A stretch of DNA of 64,000 nucleotides. Source: Echinococcus granulosus. Lineage: Eukaryota > Platyhelminthes > Cestoda > Cyclophyllidea > Taeniidae. The position numbers and the translations under genes were made by a program. The notes beneath the pieces are model-generated. The model ran no database searches, was not told where the DNA came from, and saw only the letters and a list, made by a program, of their open reading frames with translations. How positions within the stretch are numbered: position 1 is the first letter of the stretch; each line of letters starts with the position of its first letter. The stretch lies in NCBI RefSeq assembly GCF_000524195.1, contig NW_020170382.1, forward strand, positions 2,238,497 to 2,302,496. Direction: 5' to 3'. Shown here in pieces: positions 31,757 to 42,600 of this stretch.

Positions 31757-31945
31757 GTACTTTACTTGTTTATTCAACTCCCGATTTTTGCAGCAGGTCA
31801 CTTAGGGGCTCCGCCATTGCATTTCCTCCTGGCGGCCTGGCCTTCGGGCCGTGCTGGTGACCTCTACGCCCTTCTGAAGGTCAACAATACGCACTCAACC
31901 CAAGTATTGTCTTCTTTCATCTTCAGGGAAGTCTCGGACCACCAC
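31757..31945 (+). repeat. Dispersed repeat, copy D
   Basis: Contains GGTCACTTAGGGGCTCCGCC, then GGCGGCCTGGCC, and ends with GTATTGTCTTCTTTCATCTT and CAGGGAAGTCTCGG. This is one of the best-preserved copies of the family in the window. Confidence 0.65.
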
Positions 31946-32694
31946 ACATATTCTCAGCTTCATATTGTAATAATGAGCCATATGTTGCAGTGACCGCAAG
32001 GACAGCCAACAGTCAGGCGCTTATCAGCAAAATGTATTTTGTCCTTTGTCGGAAAGAGTGAATTGGCGTACAAGCATCTGATAATCTATTATTAGTGATA
32101 AGTAATGGCTTGTCTGTTAAGTGGGTTTGCTAATGATACAGAAACTCTGCACCACGAGGTGTTGACATGGCAAATGGGACTTCAATGGTTGATGATAAGT
32201 AATCGACATGCTCACCATGCCCATTGGCAATTGGGGTAAGAAAATTTCACCTAAGTCTCAAGATACTAAGGCAAGGGATGTATGAAATCCCTTTTATTTT
32301 AAATTTTTATTCCTAATGTTTCTTATGTTACTAAGGTCTCGAATATTAAATAAATAGTACAAAAATGAGTACTGAAAGAATCAGACCGTAACATACCTAA
32401 TGCATTCAGACAAGAACCATTATGTCTTACCCTACTTCGGCTTATATTCCCTTAATAAGTAGGTTACCAAAAAGGTATTCCTAGGATTAACAGCTGATAA
32501 TGTATCACATCCTACACAGGTCGTTCACAAGCATCTCCCATAATGGTAAATTATTTCAAAATTTGGGACAGTACATTAAACGGTCTTTCAATCAAATGTC
32601 CAGTCAAGAAGGCATATCGTTTCTAAGTGACCTGGAACAAGCCCGATCCTCCTACACTGTGAATATACGACCATTGAACAGGACTGAAATGCGT

Positions 32695-32815
32695 TAATTA
32701 TTTTTTTAACTCTTGGCTTTGGTAACGGGTCGATGATGAGGGCTCCGCCATTATAATTTGGCCGCGTCAGTAGCCCCAATCATTTCTGCATGCCTACAAT
32801 ATATTATTCTGCTTA
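32695..32815 (+). repeat. Dispersed repeat, copy E (5' part)
   Basis: TTTTTTTAACTCTTGGCTTT, then GAGGGCTCCGCCATT and GCGTCAGTAGCCCC match the beginning of copies G and C. The later part is lost or strongly diverged; a possible remnant of the end motif lies at 33.06-33.12 kb. Confidence 0.5.
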
Positions 32816-33647
32816 AGCAATATGTATGTAATACCTATCTTGTTTGAATGTACCTTTCAGGGAGGAGGCAGGTTGGCAATTCGAATCTGGTGTGAGGGTC
32901 TTCGCCTTCTGTGCCAAGGTGTGATTGCGATTCCTACCCTCCCTAAACGTTGTACTTATCCTCCCGATCATTTCCCCTTAATAAATATGTCAAAATTAAA
33001 TCAATTGGGCTGTCCTAAGAACACAGGGAACAGGGAAAAGGAGGCCTGTGAGTCTCGCCCTACATGTATTCTTCATCCTCAGGGGAGTCTCGATGCGCAA
33101 CAAGAGTATTATGACCACTTTCGGAGAAGCAGTTTTGGAGTTTATGCTTTTTCAACGCAGATTTCAAACATGTACCGAATTACAGCATTTCATTACAGTT
33201 GGTTTTAGGTAATCCTTCATGCAGATTTAAGTTTATCCAGATTATTACAACAAAATTAGCTCCTGGAAAGGTTAAAAATAAATCAAAGTTTTTTACATGG
33301 AACAAATGTATCATTAATTTCACTAATCAGACACCTATGTGTTACTTAAAGAAATAAGCAATAGCGATGCCGATACTTATCAGATAATTAGGGTGGTCCT
33401 CAAAAATATTCATCAGTCCTGATCAACTTTGCTACTTTGTGAAAAATTTTCTTGGATCCACAAATGTTAGCCAAAAACAGTAGTGTCTTTTTTAATACAG
33501 TATTATGGTATCCTCAATCTTTGTTTAAGCCAATCGAAGCATTTGGTTACAAACGGGAGGGTTGACAAAATTGGGATCTTGTTTTTCTGGTTGCTGTTGC
33601 AGTGGTCGTTTCCAGAGCATCTGTTAGTTTTTTAACATCTGAAAGCG

Positions 33648-36600
33648 ATGCCCAAACCCAAACTTGACACGAAAGAATCTCAAAAGGCTACCCCGAACTC
33701 GAAAAAACCTTCACATTCACCAAAATCTAGCAAGAGCGCCTCACCCGCCACCTCTAAAAAGAACTCGGATTTGATTTCCTACAAGATACGACTGCTTGAC
33801 AGCGATCAAAAACCACTGGAAATTTCGATTTCAGTAGTGTTTTATTCTGATGTTTATTTTTCAGAAACATGACTTTGGTCAAATATTGTTCAACAAAGTT
33901 TGTGATGAACTGGGTGGTATTATTGAGCGGGACTATTTTGGCCTCAGATACATGGATAAGAACAACCAAAGAGTAGGCCGTTTGAAGTACTTTTTTGTCC
34001 TTTTTTCTGTAGCAATGGCTTGATCTTGGTCGGGATGTTAAGAAGCAAATGACCGGTGCTCATTCTACTGCGTTGAGCTTCCGTGTTAAGCACTATCCTG
34101 GAAATCCCATTGCTGACTTTCATCAGGAAATATCTCAGTAAGCTGTTTCAGCTTGCAAAAAAGTACTATTTTAAATAAGTAATCCGACTATCTTGATTGA
34201 TAAATGCGCTGTCGCTGAATGCAGTTCTTGTGTATAAGCATTTGCTAGTGCTCATAGGTTATCTTGCCAATGATTTTTCTATATAGGTATCTTTTATACT
34301 TGCAAATTCGCCGTGATTTGGTGCAGGGTCGGCTTCTCTGCCCTCTAAATGACCTCTACACTATTGGAGCCTTAATTTTACAGTGTAAGTCTTAATAAAT
34401 GGGTAAGCGCCCTTTATAAAGGCGCAATCTTTGTAAATTTACCTTTTTAAGCGGAATATGGTGATGCTCCAAGCGATGATGATTCAACCGAGTTGAATGG
34501 ATCTCTGTCCTCGGAGGAAGAATACAAGGCCTACTTCAAGAATTTCAAAATCGTATTCAATCAAACAAAGAAAATTGAATCAGAAATAATAAGTCGGCAC
34601 AAGACCTACCGGTAAGTAAAGCCCCTGTGGCTTATTACATCACATCGCCCCATTATGGTGCTTCTTCCGCTTCCAGTGGTCTCACTGCCAGAGATGCTGA
34701 AGTTGAAGTACTCAAGCGCGCCTCGAAATTACCAACATATGGAGTAGATCCATTCCCAGTTAAGGTAGGATTTTCATTCTAATTTCACATAATCAGAAGC
34801 TGCCTTCTTGTGTTTTAATTACCACCTCAGTTCTACTTTTGTAGATTCTAACAAAAGAAAAATTGACAAAGAAAGCGGGAGAGGCCTCAAGTGTCAAAAC
34901 CGCGGCGACTGGCGACGCCAACGCCAATTCTCCCACCGGAAGCCCTCACCAAGAAGACCAATCAAGCAGAGCGCCGTCTAGTCCCTTAGGTTCTGTCTAT
35001 CTTGGTCTGCGGCACACCGGTCTCACCACCTACGTGGGTCTTCAGCCAAGTGAAAACTTTGAGTGGTGAGCTCTTTTCCCCTTCATTACCAATTCACTGG
35101 TTTCATCGCCTGTTCATCCATCTATCCTTGTTGCTGCATCTCATTTAACATCGTTATGCTCTAACATGGTTTTGTGTGGTTTGCTGTAACCTCTGTGTAT
35201 AGCACCTCTCACGTAGTTTTGTAAGTGTTAGACATCTTGTGAAGTTGTTTGCTTCTGATAAATGCATCTCGACGTGACAACGTCTCAATGAAGCGATGTA
35301 TTTACCCATCTTATTAACATTGCATGTTGGGTGTTGAATTAGGTAAACTCGAAATAAAGCGGGTTTATTCTTGTGTGGTGTCGCATGTGCACGACAGCTG
35401 CACTACTATTGATAAACGCTCGCCTTCAACTTTACTGCAAATCTCGCTTTTCTGCCGTCGGGACCGAAAAGTGTCTTTCCCCTTACTTTCCCAAAAACAC
35501 CTGTTTTCTCCTTTTTACTAAACGCCACTTATTCAAGTACCGACTTCATTTCTTCCCGCATTCGCTTTCAAGTCGAAAAGTAATGAAGAGTCACCAAGAG
35601 ACGACCCCATTATTGGTGTATTATTGCATGATCACAAATACTTGTCGGCACTACAGAGTTGTGTGCCCGTGTTTGCCTTCACTTCCCATTGTGCGTCATC
35701 GTATATCCGCTTGGGTGTCTCTTTTGTTACTAGCCCATCCGGGTCCCAAATCTTCATCGGGCCTAGCTATACGCGGACTTATTCTTGGTAAGATGTCACT
35801 ACTTCACCCATTTCCTTTCTACTTTTTTCTTTACAAATCTATGCTTGTAGATGCGCTTATTGGTTCCTCATCTTCCATCTTCCTCCATTTCCTTTGCATC
35901 TCCATGCTTGTAGACGCGCTTATTGGCTCCTCATCTTCTTTCTCCCTCCGTCCCAAGCACCACTATCGGCTAATCTCTAACGCATTGAAGTCTCTAAACC
36001 TCATTCTTATCTTTCATAACTTCGGTTTCGTGTCTTAGTTAACAAATGCCGGGTGGCTGTTGCTTGGCTTTTGTTTGAGGCCTCGTCGATCCTGTTGGTT
36101 AAAAATTTTGCGGTTTGCTAGGTCAGGCACCCTTCCACCCTTTTGTTTAATGCTTCCATCCTTCTGCCCACTTTCCTTGTGGGCGCATTCGCGAACGCGC
36201 GCGCACTCCACCTCTGGCCTGAATCATTGCCGAAGAAAAAGGGGCCTACTCTATGAGGTGCAAATACCACATAATTCCACATGCCTCCTTACCTTCATCT
36301 CTGGTCGTCGTCATTCATTGCCTTTAATCTTACGCCACTTTATGAATCACCCAGAAGCTGTGTCGGAATATGTTTGCGGCTGGCCTGCAGGGGTAGCTAC
36401 TGTCACCACCAACACGAAAGTGTAAAAGAAGGGGAAAGAATTGAATGTAGGTCCCGTTGTGGTAAATTGGTACCTTAAAAATTGCCACATCATTGCGAAT
36501 TCATGGAGTATTTCCGAGTTTGAACGGGAACTTTTTCTACAATGTTTTGCCCGATGGAGGAGTGTTCTGGGAACAGTCTCAGCGTCAAACTCACCCCTTG

Positions 36601-39600
36601 TTTCTCTCCTCCCGCCTTTCAGGAGCAGCATTGAACGTCTTGCCTGTGACGGGAAGGATTTCATTGTCTATCTGAAACCTGCCACCGAATCGGTAAGTTC
36701 TTACCCCTCCATACCTCTAATGGGAATATAAATTAGGCTAACAAGCAGTGTCTGTTTGTGGAACGCAAGTGATCTTCTTTGGATGTTGCTCGGTTTAGGC
36801 CTATCTGAAAATCATCTATTTGATCCCCAAGTTTTTGGGCTCCATTTAGCCCTCGCTTGTCAGGGTGTATTCTAGTATTTTCATCCTAGCTCTCTACCCA
36901 TCCAATACCGCACCAGATTCGATCGACGAGGGTTGTGGGCGCCGCATTTCGCTGTGCTTTGAAAGAAAAGGCAATGTTCTTTTCCATGGGGTTAAGTAAA
37001 CGTGAACCAAGAAGGCAGATTTTGTGTAAATTTGTGTGTATGGACTACATTCGAAGCCTACGTAGCCTTTGTGCGGGATGGCGATCTCACTGAGGCGAAC
37101 AAAACAATGTGTTATTTGCTTTGTGTGCTCTCTTCGTGTAGCCGAGTGTGCTTGTGCGCAAGTGGGTGTGCATGCCATCCGAACATGCACATACACACAA
37201 ACACGTTCGTGCGCAATTTTGCCATTTCAGCAAATGCGATCTCACCGAAAGCCACGACGATGGTGGAGGCTCGGCTTGACTTCAAACTGGATGATTCACC
37301 TACAATCGTCTGTTTGTTTGAGCTTAGGGAATGCCACAAACTCCAGTTGCAAAAATGCATTTCTTCATTCTCGATTGCATTTCCTCCATATTAGCTTTTG
37401 TCCCACTTTGCCAAACGGGGTTTAAGGTAGTTTTTTATGTGAGATTGTTTAGCACTTACAACGAACTTTAAATAGCTTGATTGGTAGACTGAGGAAAACG
37501 TACGGATCGCACACTTTTTCATCAAGTTAATATTTTGTGAAAATAATATGAAATTTACAAGGGTAAAACAATGGTTTAAAAAGACTGGGAATGCCTAGGT
37601 TTGTTTTCATACTTTCAAAGAACGAATTTTACCTCTGCTTTAAGTAATGTCGAATGCACAAATTGCATCATTTACTGACGTTTGTGCAAGTCGAAAGCAG
37701 CTCCTGCTCCACAATGCCACATCAATTGATAGTATTTTATACTAAAATTGATTTACACATTGATTTCGTTGTTTAATTTCAAAAAGACAATGGCGACCCT
37801 GAATTTTCGCAACTTAAATCTTAAAATGTAGTGGGAGCTTGACTACAGTAGCACACTCCCCAAAGCCAGGTTCCAACTCTGCCAAATCCGCTACCTTTTT
37901 CGCTTTATTCGTAGTAGTGTGGCTATAGTAGCGCTATAGGGTATGGTAGACCTTCCTAGGAGGGGACGGTTGACTGTGGTCGTGCTTGTGGGGTAGTCAC
38001 TACTTGCACTCAGTTTTCTTTTTTCCTGTTTCCCACCACACTTTTGTCAGGAGCCAGATTTACAGAAGTCGGTGATTTCAAAGAAGAACAAAAACGGCAA
38101 CAGCAAGAAGACCAAGACGGCGTCGACGAAGCTGAACAAAAAGCCGGTACAGTGTGTACCCCTCTTACACACAACTTGCGCCTGTAACAATAGCAGTAGC
38201 AATCGTAGTAGTCCCTTTGTCTTGCGTTGGTGTTGTTGAAAGCGTGACCATCCTCCTGGTTGCCCTCCCTTAAACATCTCGCATGCTTTTCCCTTCCTTT
38301 TCGTTTCGCGTTCGGGTTCACCTTGAAATCAACCATTAGTTTATAGTTTCTGACCGCAGATCTTTTTGTCTCTCCCTCCGGGATTTTAGGTCAAACCGCG
38401 GGTTGTGACCTTCCGTTGTGACACCAAGGCCGCTGCTCTTGCGCTCTGGAAGTGGACAGTCGATCGTCAGAGCTTCTTCACGTGAGTGCCATGTTTATCA
38501 TGCGCGGTCGCTGTGACTGAGAGAACTTTTCGCGCTTGTGTGTATGTATAACAGTTTTCTCTCTGTCTGCAGTGTTTATGCTATCTTGTTTTGATGTTCC
38601 TGGTATGAAGGAGGGTGTTCAAGTTGTTATTTGCTGTGCTAAGATCAGGACTGATAAAATTTCTTGTTCACTACATCGGAGAAACCCAACTTACTACTTG
38701 ATTTTGTGTTCGGATTGAAAACCACACACGTATGACTAAGTTAATTGCTTGAGAATTTGGAGAGCAGAGCTGTTGTGCTGTGGAAATGTTAATCACCATG
38801 TGGAATTCATTTTATGCCTTTGAACGAATATGAAGTCTAGTTTCTGCCTCCGCGCTTTTTTCCAAAGGCTTATTTACGTACCATCTACTGAATCGTTAAT
38901 CATTATTTGCCACGCTGGGCTTCCATGCCAATGCAGATTTTAGATTAATCTAATCCCAAACCGTTTTATAGATCATTTCAAATTGTATCCAGTTAATGCC
39001 TTGAATTTACTTCTCTTCAACTGGTAGCGTAGGTAATTGGCACCTTGTTTTATATTACCCAAGTGTCTCAAAATAATTACTATACACAGCCATGGAAGAC
39101 AGACCTTAGATGTGATGGCTTCCCAACCGGTGGTGTGCTGGTGCTTTGGAAACGTGAGACCTACCTGAAGAATAAGGTTCAGAGACACGGCTGTTATTGT
39201 TACGTGTGCTAAGCCGTTACACGAGACATTCTTTTCTCCACGAAGCATATCGGCCAGATTTGGTCATTGATACTCGTTGAATCTGGTTTGGGCAGTTTGT
39301 AATAAAATTGGTTGAATCACCCACAATTCGTAGCAGTGTGAGCGTAATACCCTCATTCTTAAGCTCCTCTTTGCAATCAAAAATGTGGCCTTTCCTCAAT
39401 TGTTATCCCTGTAACTGCACAACTTTACGGCTCTTCTTTCCATTTATGCTGAAGTTATTCCCCTATTAAGAGAGTCGAGTGATTAATGTGGGAAACTATT
39501 ACCTATCGTGCTTTGCGAAGCCTCATTTCGCTCAGGAGGAAAACTATACTTCTTACCCCTCCATTTTTTGACTTATTGTAAAGGCAGCCGCATAACTAAG

Positions 39601-42600
39601 TAATTCCCCTCAATTTTCCTCTAGATTACGACAAGCCAGTGAAGCCAAGACCACAAAAACTACACACAGCTTCTTTCGTAGAAGTCATTCCTACAGATTC
39701 ATGTAAGCCTCCTCCTCTAATGAATTTTAATTTCTCTGATCATCCTTCATACCAGGGTGGTGAAATTCTGATTTCTCACTTCCTTCTAGTGGTAAATCCC
39801 AAATGGAGCTGAAATCGCTAACCAATTCCTCGGAATCACTTCCTCAGCCGTCTTTTATAAGGTGAGTATTGCTTGCTCTAGCAGCCTCACATTCATACAC
39901 CCTCACTCTCCTCATTTTACACATATTTACTGGTGGTCTTTCATTAAACCTCGTTTGCTTAAAATATTGTCAAAAAAACCAACTGGTAAGTGGTAAAATA
40001 AGACGTTTGTGCGTACTTCGCTATCTTGGATAGTCTAAACTCATGTTCTTTTAAGTTTGAGGTGTTTCAACCGGATGCAAATGAAGTCTTGTTCTTTGTG
40101 CATAACAATGCTTGCTAGTCTAGTGCTTACGGCCTTTCCCAGAGCCTGTTTCTCTTTGTGATACATTACATCCCCATTTGCGAGTATTTAAATTTTTCGA
40201 GTGGCCAACGGATCTATATCATGGTTACTCTGAAAAAGATTGTACTGATTCCCAGTTAGGTGCTTTTGACAATGTTCAACTGTATGGGCACCGTCATTGC
40301 CGCCATTCTTGTGACTGAACGCGATTGTCTCCTGCCAACCGTTCTTGCTTGATGTGTGGCTTACGCATCTAATTTCTGTCCAGAACAGGGTCGATTCACT
40401 AATACACTCATTTTGCGTGTGTCTGTAGTGTAATCGCTATCACCAGCAATAGCAGTGGAAGAAGTATGATGCATTCTTTATTCCATCAGGGTCTCGAGCC
40501 TGCGTCGTCCAAGGAACAACGAGGGACAGCTCGACTCCTTCGACGCTCGGGCCACCTTCCCTGGACGTATCCGCAACGTTGAGCCCGGGTCTTTCCCGAT
40601 GAGCGACCCCACTAAACGACGTAAGAACTTGTCTAGTGTTTTCATGCAATGTTGCCAGTCTCCCTGGGCCTTTTCGGGAGTAAAAAAATCTCCGAAAACA
40701 GAAAAATAATCATCAATATCTCCACAAATATAGCGAAAAATAGCCGTTCCATGTACCCCATTTAACCATAGCTACAAGCCTACGCAGGCTGTTTTAATGC
40801 GAAAGTTATCGTCATAGTAATCGAAGGCACTTAAGCGGCATTCCAGATTAGCTGAAATCCGCTTACAAGGTTATTCAAGCGTCTTGCTCCGTTCAGCAAA
40901 AGCTGGAGGATAAGGATAAACTTTTATGGGCGAACAGGGCGAAAAGGTGAGACCTAATTTTGTCTGACTTAATTTTATCTTGCTGGCTACAGATTCGGAT
41001 GTCTTTTCTAAATTCATGCTAAAATAATAAAAATAGGCATTTCAAAATACCCTTCCTAGACTACTTTTATCTAGCCAGGTAGGTTAAGGCAACAGATGTG
41101 GATGAACCCTAAAATGCATCGTCACATGGCTCACTTTTATTTGAAAATGTAAGTCGACCAGCGGAATCTTGCTATTTTCAGAGCCTGTCCTACAAACTTC
41201 AGGTGAAGAATTGGAAGGCTCAAGCAATGCCAGACCTAGTTAGTTGTCTCTCGTTTCCGTGCAATTCTGCAAAACGTGATGATTCATTGCTACTGCATGC
41301 CAAAACTGCTTGTATTCGAAACTCACCACTGGCGCAATAACAGCAATAGTGAATTCCCACCTTCCATTTTCTCCTCTTTCCTCTTTTCAGGGGATAGTTC
41401 CGATGAGACGCAGGAGTCCCCGTTGCAATGTCAGTTGATACCACAAACACCCAAACGTAGATTTGGGCACGCTTAATGCCTTGTGTTGCCTTTGCCCACA
41501 GCCAATATAGTATTGACCTGTGTCACTCTTATCTAGACTTCCGGCCCCACCTGAGCTGCCTTATTGTCTCCCTTTTAGCCGTCATCCTGGCGACCGAAGA
41601 ACAGACGGCTGAGCCTTGTGCAGCTGATAGCGGGTAAGTTGACCAATTTAGCAGGCTCTGGCTGTCGTCGCCTTGTCTGTGTTAACCGGCTTATGTGACG
41701 TCACAATTTGACTGTCTCGTTTCCTTCTTTCCCCTCTCATTGGGTATAGTTCGTCTGTTATGGGAACATGGCTCCCCCCGCACACCCATTCGCTGTAGGA
41801 GCTTCTTTCTAGGCTCCTGTACTGCTAATATTCATGTCTGTTTGATTTGAGCCAAACAATGGCCCGATGCATAAGATCTAGCTTACCCACAATGTTTTTA
41901 TGCATAATTTTTGCCTTGGTAAGGTTTACAGACCTATGCGCTGCTTAGGAATGAATAAAATGTCAGCAGGATCGACAATATTACTGTCTAATTGTGTGTA
42001 AACGCTTCGTTGCAAGTAACTTCCTTTTTGTATGACTTATTTGAAACCTTTGGATCCAACTTCTGAAAGTAAAAAATAAGCATGTAAAATTATTTCATGC
42101 GCTTCTAATTCAGGCTAATATTGTTGCCGGAAAATACTGGCTATGTCGATTTTTTTTGCTGAAATGTCATTGAACGTAATTTGTCATGTTAGAAACATTT
42201 CTGTTGTAGTAGATGTCCCAGCTTGAAATAATCGCTGACAGGATTTAATTGCATAAGAAATCTGTTTCGCACCATATTAGACATAAAGTTGCTTTTTTAG
42301 CACTTTTAGACTTTGCTGCACTGACATTTTACTGTTTGCATCGGAAACCTTCTTTCCAAAATATTCAAGTCGTCTAAACTAAGGCTTCTGAATCGCTCCT
42401 TGATTTTGCCTCAATCTACAGAACTCATTGCCTTAGCGCCTGTAAAAATGGCATGACCACTTCTTGGCTTCTTTCTACCTCGGATTTGAATTTTTGACTT
42501 GAAAGATGGTGGGTGCAGGCGTCAGTGTGTCTCCCACTCTAGGTCGGGTGTCATACCCTTGCTGAGCTTCCTTGTGACTTCGTAAGTCGTTGTCTCGCAT

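Larger units (their letters stand above)
27190..33647. other. Intergenic region between ERK and the FERM-domain gene
   Basis: No exon with a domain signature is seen. The interval has AT-rich simple runs (near 29.80-29.84 kb and a CTAT run near 30.27 kb) and dispersed-repeat copies at about 30.85-31.04, 31.76-31.95, 32.70-32.82 and possibly 33.06-33.12 kb. A TAA in frame just upstream of 33648 marks the 5' limit of the next coding region. Confidence 0.55.
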
